A stretch of 64,000 bases of DNA, taken from Brevibacillus brevis. GTDB taxonomy: Bacteria > Bacillota > Bacilli > Brevibacillales > Brevibacillaceae. Below the pieces are notes generated by a model. That model saw nothing but the letters and a program-made list of their open reading frames with translations. It was not told the origin of the DNA and did no database searches. The DNA is taken from NCBI RefSeq assembly GCF_001039275.2, contig NZ_CP030117.1, positions 6,117,001 to 6,181,000 on the forward strand, in the 5' to 3' direction. Positions 1 to 6,329 of the stretch are shown here, piece after piece. A program made the position numbers and the translations under genes. Numbering within the stretch: the first letter of the stretch is position 1; each line of letters begins with the position of its first letter.

Positions 1-288
1 TCCGATTTGTAACTGTACTTTTTGTGCCTGGTTGGCGAAGACCGGGTCCCCGATCGTTTGAATAATATTTCCTTCCCGGTCAGACAAGAGTGCGATGTGC
101 TCTGTCGATAACAAAAAGGGAGCAAGCTTGTTAAAAAGCGGGAGACTTTCACGAATCAGAGGGTGATTATCCTGAATGATTTCTTTGATTCGTCGGGCAG
201 AAATGATTTGATCATTGGCCTTCTCCGTAACCTTGAGGTTCGATTCCTGACAGCGCTTCCAAGATTGCTGAACAATCGTCGACAACAC
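1..288 (-). CDS. Sigma-54-dependent activator, AcoR type, N-terminal part (runs off the window)
   Basis: The 96 visible residues start at a GTG (288) five bases after a GGGGGAGG-like ribosome site. They contain SWKRCQESNL near the N-terminus and then LLSDREGNIIQTIGD, the layout of the N-terminal sensory part of AcoR-type enhancer-binding proteins (a short W-K-R-C helix followed by a GAF domain). The AAA+ domain and the DNA-binding helix would lie outside the window. It probably activates the aldehyde dehydrogenase at 1286, which has a clear -24/-12 promoter and paired upstream dyads. The family call rests only on the N-terminus, so the sigma-54 link is known family behaviour plus context and is not seen directly. 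Confidence 0.7.
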   Translation of the reverse strand, partial: MLSTIVQQSWKRCQESNLKVTEKANDQIISARRIKEIIQDNHPLIRESLPLFNKLAPFLLSTEHIALLSDREGNIIQTIGDPVFANQAQKVQLQIG

Positions 289-345
289 GATTCCCTCCCC
301 CAAAAATCATTCCTTCTCAGTATAGCATGAGAGTCTTTGCTATAG

Positions 346-383
346 AAAAACCAGTCGAACCACGAGCACATTTGTCCGACTGG
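346..383 (-). terminator. Rho-independent terminator after the 391-780 membrane protein gene
   Basis: On the minus strand a 7-bp stem (CCAGTCG with CGACTGG, 351-357 and 377-383) is followed by TTTTT. It sits just after the stop of the membrane protein gene and separates it from the activator gene. Confidence 0.75.
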
Positions 384-390
384 CTGCTAT

Positions 391-780
391 TTATCTGAAC
401 TTCCGCGAATAGAAAAATTCCGTAATCGGCGCCACAATGAACGTCAAACCGACGACGACTGCCAACGGAATATTTTGAATGTCATTGAGTGCAGTAACCC
501 CTTCCGACAGAAACAGGACCGCAGCAGACAGCACCATAAGCGCATAGTACCCGATTCTCGCACTTTGCGTCTTGATATGCTTGTCTAATTCGTCATTTTC
601 ACTGTATTTCCCGCCCTCGTAGTCTCCCCATGTGATCGAGTTCAACAAGTATGACAGTGCAATGCAACCGAAAATGATCGTGCTTACATCCAGCAACTCA
701 TAACGAACCCACCGATAGCCTCCGTGCCCTGCGATCGCTAACAATAGGATGGATGAAACAATCACGTTGAACTTTTTCAT
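391..780 (-). CDS. Small membrane protein of unknown function, partner of an HTH regulator
   Basis: This 129-residue protein has about four hydrophobic stretches (residues about 4-18, 30-46, 78-95 and 100-120), with a charged segment rich in Asp, Glu and Lys in the middle. I do not recognise a named family with certainty; pairs of a short XRE regulator and a 4TM protein of this size are common in Bacillales. The start is the ATG at 780, eleven bases after AAGGAG. A GTG at 792 lies within that ribosome site and is less likely. The gene follows the HTH gene by a few bases, with the ribosome site inside the end of the HTH gene, so the two are co-translated. Both should be controlled by the operators at 1018-1085. 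Confidence 0.75.
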   Translation of the reverse strand: MKKFNVIVSSILLLAIAGHGGYRWVRYELLDVSTIIFGCIALSYLLNSITWGDYEGGKYSENDELDKHIKTQSARIGYYALMVLSAAVLFLSEGVTALNDIQNIPLAVVVGLTFIVAPITEFFYSRKFR

Positions 781-788
781 AGCTTCTC

Positions 789-989
789 TCACTCCTTACT
801 GTATGGTTGAAACAGCTCGTCAATCGTTACCCCTAAATTCCTCGCCAAATCAAACGCCAATTGCAGGCTCGGATCGTATTTGTTGTTCTCTATCGCATTG
901 ATGGTCTGTCTGCTAACATTACACAGCTCAGCCAACCTGCCTTGCGAGATGTTCCCTATTTCTCGAAATTCCTTTATTCGATTTTTCAT
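789..989 (-). CDS. XRE-family HTH transcriptional regulator, short form
   Basis: The 66-residue protein is almost entirely one Cro/C1-type HTH domain: ISQGRLAELCNVSRQTINAIENNKYDPSLQLAFDLA covers the classical five helices, and the C-terminal LGVTIDELFQP is typical of the small YgzD-like group. I choose the ATG at 989, eleven bases after GAAGG; the upstream GTG (1001) overlaps that ribosome site. It is the first gene of a two-gene unit with the membrane protein at 391-780. Two inverted repeats flank its own promoter, so negative autoregulation is likely. The signal it responds to cannot be deduced. Confidence 0.88.
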   Translation of the reverse strand: MKNRIKEFREIGNISQGRLAELCNVSRQTINAIENNKYDPSLQLAFDLARNLGVTIDELFQPYSKE

Positions 990-1017
990 GGAGTTGTTCA
1001 CCTTCCATTTATAGGTG

Positions 1018-1039
1018 GGTGTAAAAAACCTTTTACACC
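1018..1039. promoter_or_regulatory. Perfect inverted repeat, candidate operator O1 of the XRE regulator
   Basis: GGTGTAAAA, a four-base spacer, then TTTTACACC: 9-bp arms with no mismatch. It lies just downstream of the -10 element of the minus-strand promoter at 1043-1072, where a bound repressor would block initiation. Confidence 0.7.
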
Positions 1040-1042
1040 AAA

Positions 1043-1072
1043 ACTATAGGGCACGACAACAAGATGTGTCAA
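1043..1072 (-). promoter_or_regulatory. Sigma-A promoter of the XRE/membrane-protein pair
   Basis: On the minus strand TTGACA (1072-1067) and TATAGT (1048-1043) are 18 bases apart. The promoter is framed by the two inverted repeats at 1018-1039 and 1066-1085. Confidence 0.72.
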
Positions 1073-1085
1073 ACATATTTTACAC
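1066..1085. promoter_or_regulatory. Second candidate operator O2, one mismatch
   Basis: GTGTCAAA, CATA, TTTTACAC repeats the O1 architecture (8-bp arms, four-base spacer, one mismatch) and overlaps the -35 element. The centres of O1 and O2 are 47 bp apart. Confidence 0.6.
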
Positions 1086-1128
1086 CCCTAGCCGTCATCG
1101 GTCATTTTCCGACAGCTACCCACTCTTT

Positions 1129-1167
1129 TGTCCCAATACGGAACACAACATGATCCATTATGGAACA
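1129..1167. promoter_or_regulatory. Paired upstream activator sites for the sigma-54 promoter
   Basis: Two dyads share one pattern. Read on the minus strand, they are TGTTCC-GTATT-GGGACA (1145-1129) and TGTTCC-ATAAT-GGATCA (1167-1151). Their centres are 22 bp apart, about two helical turns, and they lie roughly 60-95 bp upstream of the -24 element, as expected for an enhancer-binding activator. Confidence 0.6.
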
Positions 1168-1220
1168 ATTTCTCCACTCATCCACTCCAGAAAACGCTGT
1201 CATTTCGAGCTTTTTCACGT

Positions 1221-1236
1221 TGGTACGAGACTTGCT
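1221..1236 (+). promoter_or_regulatory. Sigma-54 (-24/-12) promoter of the aldehyde dehydrogenase operon
   Basis: TGGTACGAGACTTGCT matches the TGGCACG-N4-TTGC consensus with a single change; the invariant GG and GC are at 1222-1223 and 1233-1234. Initiation would fall near 1246, which excludes in-frame starts upstream of that point and supports the ATG at 1286. Confidence 0.85.
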
Positions 1237-1285
1237 TTTAGAGAGGGCTGTAAAGAAATATGTGATAAATGAGGAGGCGCTCGCA

Positions 1286-2806
1286 ATGATCTATGCTCAG
1301 CCCGGCCAAGTCGGTTCCAAGGTGACTTTCAAAAATCGTTATGAAAACTACATCGGGGGTAATTGGGTTCCGCCAGTGAAAGGTGAGTATTTCGAAAACG
1401 CATCACCTGTAACAGGCAAGGTCTTTTGCGAGGTAGCCCGTTCGACAGCCGAAGATATTGAACTAGCACTGGACGCTGCCCATGAGGCAAAAGACGCGTG
1501 GGGTCGTACCTCTGTTGCACAGCGCGCCAATATTTTGTTAAAAATCGCGGATCGGATGGAAGCAAATCTGGAGATGCTGGCAAACGCAGAGACGTGGGAG
1601 AACGGCAAGCCTGTTCGTGAAACACTCGCGGCCGACATCCCGCTGGCAATTGACCATTTCCGTTACTTCGCCGGAGCCATCCGCGCTCAAGAAAGTACAC
1701 TCGCTGAAATCGATAACGATACGGTCGCTTACCATTTCCATGAGCCACTCGGTGTCGTTGGTCAAATTATTCCGTGGAACTTCCCGCTCCTCATGGCTAC
1801 ATGGAAGCTGGCTCCAGCCTTGGCTGCGGGAAACTGCGTCGTCCTCAAGCCAGCAGAGCAAACACCTGCATCCATCATGGTGCTGATGGAGCTGATCGGC
1901 GACCTGCTCCCGCCTGGCGTCGTCAACGTTGTAAACGGCTTCGGTCTGGAAGCGGGTAAACCTCTCGCTTCAAGCAACCGCATCGCGAAAATCGCTTTTA
2001 CAGGTGAAACGACGACAGGACGCTTGATCATGCAATACGCTTCCCAAAATATCATTCCAGTGACGCTGGAGCTGGGCGGAAAATCGCCAAACATCTTCTT
2101 CCCGGATGTGGCTGCAAAAGACGATGCCTTCTTTAACAAAGCAATTGAAGGATTCGTACTGTTTGCGCTCAACCAAGGCGAGGTTTGCACATGCCCATCC
2201 CGTGCGCTCATTCACGAAAGCATTTACGATCAATTCATGGAGCGTGCCCTGCAACGGGTAGCCAATATCAAGCAAGGAAATCCGCTCGATACAGATACGA
2301 TGATCGGCGCACAAGCTTCCTTGGAGCAGGTAGAAAAAATCCTCTCCTACCTGGATATCGGCAAACAAGAAGGAGCCGAATGCCTGATTGGCGGCGCTCG
2401 TGCACAGCTTGCAGGTGATCTCGAGGGCGGCTACTACATCCAGCCAACTGTCTTTAAAGGCCACAACAAGATGCGCATCTTCCAGGAAGAAATCTTCGGT
2501 CCGGTCGTTTCCGTAACGACCTTCCAGGATACAGAAGAAGCGCTCGCCATGGCAAATGATACGCTGTATGGCTTGGGTGCTGGAGTATGGACACGCGACA
2601 CAAACACAGCTTACCGCATGGGCCGCGAAATCCAGGCTGGTCGCGTCTGGACCAACTGCTACCACGCTTACCCGGCTCACGCAGCATTTGGCGGCTACAA
2701 AATGTCCGGTATCGGCCGCGAGAATCACAAAATGATGCTGTCTCACTACCAACAAACGAAAAACCTGCTGGTCAGCTACAGCGACCAAGCTCTGGGCTTC
2801 TTTTGA
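1286..2806 (+). CDS. aldB: Aldehyde dehydrogenase, AldB/AcoD/ExaC type
   Basis: This 506-residue NAD(P)-dependent enzyme oxidises aldehydes, most likely acetaldehyde, to the acid in the cytoplasm. Nearly the whole protein follows the AldB family pattern: IIPWNFPLLM near 161, the general-base Glu262 in LELGGKSPNIFF, and the nucleophile Cys301 in QGEVCTCPSR. The length is normal. The start is the ATG at 1286, eight bases after GAGGAGG; the open frame continues upstream to 1160 but would begin before the sigma-54 transcription start. The DUF779 gene follows after three bases and the pair forms an operon. Expression should need sigma-54 and an AcoR-type activator, probably the one at 1-288. Family assignment is firm; the physiological substrate is inferred. 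Confidence 0.93.
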   Translation: MIYAQPGQVGSKVTFKNRYENYIGGNWVPPVKGEYFENASPVTGKVFCEVARSTAEDIELALDAAHEAKDAWGRTSVAQRANILLKIADRMEANLEMLANAETWENGKPVRETLAADIPLAIDHFRYFAGAIRAQESTLAEIDNDTVAYHFHEPLGVVGQIIPWNFPLLMATWKLAPALAAGNCVVLKPAEQTPASIMVLMELIGDLLPPGVVNVVNGFGLEAGKPLASSNRIAKIAFTGETTTGRLIMQYASQNIIPVTLELGGKSPNIFFPDVAAKDDAFFNKAIEGFVLFALNQGEVCTCPSRALIHESIYDQFMERALQRVANIKQGNPLDTDTMIGAQASLEQVEKILSYLDIGKQEGAECLIGGARAQLAGDLEGGYYIQPTVFKGHNKMRIFQEEIFGPVVSVTTFQDTEEALAMANDTLYGLGAGVWTRDTNTAYRMGREIQAGRVWTNCYHAYPAHAAFGGYKMSGIGRENHKMMLSHYQQTKNLLVSYSDQALGFF

Positions 2807-2809
2807 TCC

Positions 2810-3151
2810 ATGAGCCAGCCAGAAAAAGTGCTCGCGACAGATGCTGCACTGGCATTAATTGAACGGCTTCGCGCCAAACACGGTGACCTGATGTTTCACC
2901 AGTCAGGGGGCTGCTGCGATGGCAGTTCCCCCATGTGTTACCCGCTCGGAGAATTTCTCGTGGGTGCGCAGGACGTCCTGTTGGGGGAGATCGGAGGCTG
3001 CCCGTTCTACATGGGCAAAGCGCAGTATGAGTATTGGAAGCATACGCAGCTCATCATTGACGTCGTGAATGGGCGTGGCGGAATGTTTTCGCTGGAAGGA
3101 CCTGAGGGGGTACGCTTCCTCACACGTTCACGGGTATTTCCCGAATCATAA
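2810..3151 (+). CDS. DUF779 protein, partner of the aldehyde dehydrogenase
   Basis: The 113-residue protein carries the DUF779 hallmark FHQSGGCCDGSSPMC followed by a conserved core with one more Cys (IGGCPFYM). DUF779 genes are regularly found beside aldB/exaC-type aldehyde dehydrogenases, and the biochemical role is not established. The Cys-rich loop suggests metal or thiol chemistry, which is inference. The ATG lies three bases after the dehydrogenase stop and has no good ribosome site of its own, so translation is probably coupled. The gene ends at the terminator at 3158-3200. Confidence 0.9.
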   Translation: MSQPEKVLATDAALALIERLRAKHGDLMFHQSGGCCDGSSPMCYPLGEFLVGAQDVLLGEIGGCPFYMGKAQYEYWKHTQLIIDVVNGRGGMFSLEGPEGVRFLTRSRVFPES

Positions 3152-3157
3152 AAAAGG

Positions 3158-3200
3158 AAGACCGCTCCCGCCTTTCGTTGGCTGGAACGGTCTTTTTTTG
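3158..3200. terminator. Bidirectional terminator between the DUF779 and helicase genes
   Basis: AAGACCGCTCC (3158-3168) pairs with GGAACGGTCTT (3184-3194), with one mismatch, followed by a T-run on the plus strand and preceded by an A-run. It serves both convergent genes. Confidence 0.85.
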
Positions 3201-3209
3201 CTTGGATTG

Positions 3210-4823
3210 CTATCTGGATTTTTTGCGAGAAGTACGATTTGCAGGAGCAGAGCTTGTCCTTTTGCCTGGTTTTGCATTCGGACGGGCTGAACTGCGTTGT
3301 GCAGGTACTGGCTTCTTGCTAGAGCCGCTAGACTTGCGATCAAAACCACTTGCTGCACGGTTTCCTTCCTTCGGCTTACGTCCAGTACCGCCTGCTGCTC
3401 GGTTACTGTCCTTCGGCTTGCGATCAAAACCGCCTGCTGCTCGGTCACGTTCCTTCGGCTTGCGATCGAAACCGCCTGCTGCTCGGTCACGTTCCTTCGG
3501 CTTGCGCTCAAAACCGCCGCTCTTTTGTTGACGCCCTTCCCCATCTCTTCGGCGTTCCCCAGAGCCTTGCTTGCTTCGCTCAGACGGCTTCCCTTTGCCT
3601 CTACCTTGCTTGTCCCCGCGACGCTCATCCTTCCCGGATCGATCAGCCTCAGACCTTTGCTGTCGTGTCTGTTTCTTTTGATCGCCCGGTTCCCCACGAT
3701 CCATTTCACGCCGCTCCAGAGACAGATTGATCCCTTCTTCAATCTCCCTGAGTTGCCCCCAATCCTTCCCCGCCACCAGCGTGAACGCCGTTCCTTTTTC
3801 CTTGGCTCGTCCCGTTCGACCGATCCGGTGTATATAGCTGTCTACATCTTCTGGAATGTCGTAATTGAAAACGTGCGTAACTCCCTCTACATCAAGCCCG
3901 CGCGCTGCCACATCAGTTGCGACCAAGTACTGAATCCTGGCTTCGCGGAAACGCTTCATGACATCCTCGCGCTTCGCCTGTGACAAATCGCCGTGCAGCT
4001 CGTCAGACATATAGTCTAAACCTTGCAACGCAGCATTCAACTTACTCGCTCTGCGCTTCGTCCGGCAAAAGATCACCGCGAGAAACGGACGTTCTTCATC
4101 CAAGAGACTGCACAGCGTGGCTTGCTTCGCACGGTCTGTCGTTTCCACCACGATTTGGCGAATATCGTCTAGCGTGATGCGTTTGCCCTGAACTTTGATA
4201 TTTTCTGGCTTTTGCATAAAGCGCTTTGCAAGTGATTGCACCTGTTCCGACATGGTGGCCGAAAACAGCATGATCTGCTTTTCGAAAGGTGTTTTGGCCA
4301 TAATATCCTCTACCTCGGGCAAAAACCCCATGTGCAGCATTTGATCCGCCTCATCCAGGACAAACATCGATACCTGCGATAAATCGATCGTCCCTCTGCG
4401 CAGATGGTCCAACAAACGCCCCGGCGTAGCGATGACTACTTGTATTTTTCCAGCCAGCTTTCTCAGTTGCTGATTGACATCTTGTCCACCATAAACAGCA
4501 AGCACATGCACGTCATCCAGCATCGCTACAAGCTTCTTCACCTCTGCTGTAATTTGCAGGGCAAGCTCTCGCGTAGGCGTCAAAATCAATGCCTGAACAT
4601 GCGCTGCTTCCGGATCAACCTTTTCCAAGATCGGCAAAATAAATGCAAGTGTCTTTCCCGTTCCCGTCTGCGCTTGCGAGATTACATCTTTTCCTTCGAG
4701 TACGACAGGGATTGCTTGTTCCTGAATCGGTGTCGGTTCCGTAATCCCGTTCTCTTGCAGGGCATGTATCAATTCCTTGCGAATTCCCAATCTCCAAAAA
4801 TCAGCCAGTTTCGCCATCTCCAT
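3210..4823 (-). CDS. DEAD-box RNA helicase with a basic 14-residue-repeat tail
   Basis: The 537-residue protein has the full set of DEAD-box motifs: Q motif region TPIQEQAIP, Walker A AQTGTGKT, PTRELALQ, DEAD in LDEADQMLHMGF, SAT in LFSATMS, ARGLD and HRIGRTGR. It should unwind or remodel RNA with ATP, in ribosome assembly or mRNA decay. After about residue 380 the protein becomes a long basic low-complexity tail. That tail includes four and a half copies of a 14-residue unit (type FDRKPKERDRAAGG), encoded by near-identical 42-bp tandem repeats at about 3335-3512. Such tails usually give non-specific RNA binding. The ATG at 4823 has no strong ribosome site. I cannot say which of the several Bacillus helicases (CshA, CshB, YfmL types) is the true orthologue. 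Confidence 0.92.
   Translation of the reverse strand: MEMAKLADFWRLGIRKELIHALQENGITEPTPIQEQAIPVVLEGKDVISQAQTGTGKTLAFILPILEKVDPEAAHVQALILTPTRELALQITAEVKKLVAMLDDVHVLAVYGGQDVNQQLRKLAGKIQVVIATPGRLLDHLRRGTIDLSQVSMFVLDEADQMLHMGFLPEVEDIMAKTPFEKQIMLFSATMSEQVQSLAKRFMQKPENIKVQGKRITLDDIRQIVVETTDRAKQATLCSLLDEERPFLAVIFCRTKRRASKLNAALQGLDYMSDELHGDLSQAKREDVMKRFREARIQYLVATDVAARGLDVEGVTHVFNYDIPEDVDSYIHRIGRTGRAKEKGTAFTLVAGKDWGQLREIEEGINLSLERREMDRGEPGDQKKQTRQQRSEADRSGKDERRGDKQGRGKGKPSERSKQGSGERRRDGEGRQQKSGGFERKPKERDRAAGGFDRKPKERDRAAGGFDRKPKDSNRAAGGTGRKPKEGNRAASGFDRKSSGSSKKPVPAQRSSARPNAKPGKRTSSAPANRTSRKKSR
3335..3512 (-). repeat. 42-bp tandem repeats inside the helicase tail
   Basis: Successive 42-bp units, two of them almost identical, encode a 14-residue Arg/Lys-rich repeat. 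The repeat is in frame and translated, so copy number may vary between strains without breaking the gene. Confidence 0.85.
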
Positions 4824-4841
4824 TCATCAATCGATCCGTTA

Positions 4842-5489
4842 TTATTTCGTACATACTGCCATGCCGATAAAGTACCGTACGCCATCTCGGGGTGTTTTTT
4901 CAAACGTAACGCCTCTCTGATAGTACATATCCACGTCAGAATAGCGTACAAACAGCTCCGCGAACTCTTCCGGCGTTAGCTGATGAACATGGAAGGGCTC
5001 ACTCGTCTGCATGCCCCGCCCTCTGCCAAATGGACTGGACAGCACAAGCGTACCACCTGGCTTCAGCATCCGGTACAAGTTATCCATAAACAGCAAATCG
5101 TCTGCGACATGCTCAATAGTCTCAAAGCTCAAAATCGTATCAAACAATCCCAATTGCTCGGGAAGCGCCGGATCAAGCGCGTCACCCTGCTGATACGTAA
5201 TCTTTTGATGGTTGTATTCCCGATTGGCGTAAAATATCGTCGCCTCATCGTTGTCGACTCCGATCATTTCCGTCAGCTCTCGTTTTCGATCCTTTGCGAT
5301 CATATGACATCCGTAGCCGGTACCGCAAGCGATATCCAGCACTCGACCTTTTACATAAGGAGCGGCAAAATAATATCTGGCTATATGCTCCATCAGCATG
5401 CCATTCGTAGGTTTTAACAGCTTGGGGATGATTCTCTCCCCTGTCCATTCCAGCAAAGCCATCACCAATTTTCTCGTATTCTTTCTCAC
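4842..5489 (-). CDS. Class I SAM-dependent methyltransferase
   Basis: The 215-residue protein shows the class I fold signature: motif I VLDIACGTGYG at about 49-59, an acidic residue after strand 2 (IGVDNDEA), QGDALD for motif III, and FDTILSFETIEHV for motif IV. The sequence EWTGERIIP at the front is shared by a group of small methyltransferases of unknown substrate. It lies 18 bases upstream of the helicase gene on the same strand, which makes a role in RNA or ribosome modification attractive but unproven. The GTG at 5489 follows AAGG; an in-frame ATG nine codons on is an alternative start. Confidence 0.85.
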   Translation of the reverse strand: MRKNTRKLVMALLEWTGERIIPKLLKPTNGMLMEHIARYYFAAPYVKGRVLDIACGTGYGCHMIAKDRKRELTEMIGVDNDEATIFYANREYNHQKITYQQGDALDPALPEQLGLFDTILSFETIEHVADDLLFMDNLYRMLKPGGTLVLSSPFGRGRGMQTSEPFHVHQLTPEEFAELFVRYSDVDMYYQRGVTFEKTPRDGVRYFIGMAVCTK

Positions 5490-5636
5490 ATCTTACCTTA
5501 TTTATCGGCTCGATCCTATCAGCTAGCATTTCCTGAACGCGGTTTATTAAGAAATTTGTAAGACATTTCATTACTGTTTTGTTAGAGCTGGGCGTTAAGA
5601 TAGTACCATGAATGCATTCATAAGGTGGGACGAATC

Positions 5637-6329
5637 ATGACCAAATATCAAGTCCTCGTAGTCGACGACGAGGCTGAAATCCGCGACGCAATCGAAATCT
5701 ATCTCAAAAATGAATCCATGACCGTATTCAAGGCTAGCAATGGACTGGAAGCGTTGGAAGTACTGGAGAATGAAGAGATCCAACTCATCCTGATGGACAT
5801 CATGATGCCCAAAATGGACGGGATGACCGCCACCTTTCAAATTCGCCAGAAAAAAAACATCCCGATCATCATGCTCTCTGCCAAATCAGAGGATACCGAT
5901 AAAATCCTCGGGCTCAACATCGGTGCTGATGACTACGTGACGAAGCCTTTTAATCCCTTGGAGTTGATCGCCAGGGTCAAATCTCAGTTAAGACGTTTTA
6001 CCAATCTGGGAAGCGCTCAAATGACAGAGGATGAGATTCAGGTACGCGGCTTGACCTTGAACAAAAGCACAAAAAATGTAGCGATTGACGGTAACGAGGT
6101 CAGGCTGACAGCTACCGAATATAAAATCCTGGAGCTGTTGATGGAAAACAAGGGCCGCGTTTTTTCAATCGAGGAAATTTATGAACGGGTCTGGAAAGAG
6201 CCTTATATGAACGCGGAAAACACGGTGGCTGTCCACGTGAGACGCATTCGGGAAAAAATAGAGATCAACCCGAAGGAACCTAAATACTTGAAGGTGGTAT
6301 GGGGAATTGGATACAAAATCGAAAAATAA
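5637..6329 (+). CDS. OmpR/PhoB-family response regulator
   Basis: The 230-residue protein has a receiver domain (VVDDEAEIRDA with the acidic pocket, phospho-acceptor Asp in LILMDIMMPKMDG, conserved Lys in YVTKPFNP). A winged-helix DNA-binding domain ends in VHVRRIREKIEINPKEPKYLK and WGIGYKIEK. The ATG at 5637 is nine bases after AAGGTGGG; an upstream GTG lies inside that site. The kinase gene overlaps its last 23 bases, so the two are a classical two-component pair. No target genes are adjacent. Confidence 0.95.
   Translation: MTKYQVLVVDDEAEIRDAIEIYLKNESMTVFKASNGLEALEVLENEEIQLILMDIMMPKMDGMTATFQIRQKKNIPIIMLSAKSEDTDKILGLNIGADDYVTKPFNPLELIARVKSQLRRFTNLGSAQMTEDEIQVRGLTLNKSTKNVAIDGNEVRLTATEYKILELLMENKGRVFSIEEIYERVWKEPYMNAENTVAVHVRRIREKIEINPKEPKYLKVVWGIGYKIEK

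Noticed and set aside
1160..1285. Upstream extension of the aldehyde dehydrogenase reading frame
   Set aside because: It would start before the sigma-54 transcription start near 1246 and has no ribosome site; the family length fits the ATG at 1286.
3335..3512. Regular repeats resembling a CRISPR array
   Set aside because: The 42-bp units are head-to-tail without spacers and encode an in-frame protein repeat.
3297..3983. Long open frames on the plus strand opposite the helicase tail
   Set aside because: They are mirror images of the repetitive, GC-rich helicase tail, lack ribosome sites and give Cys/Leu/Arg-rich low-complexity proteins.
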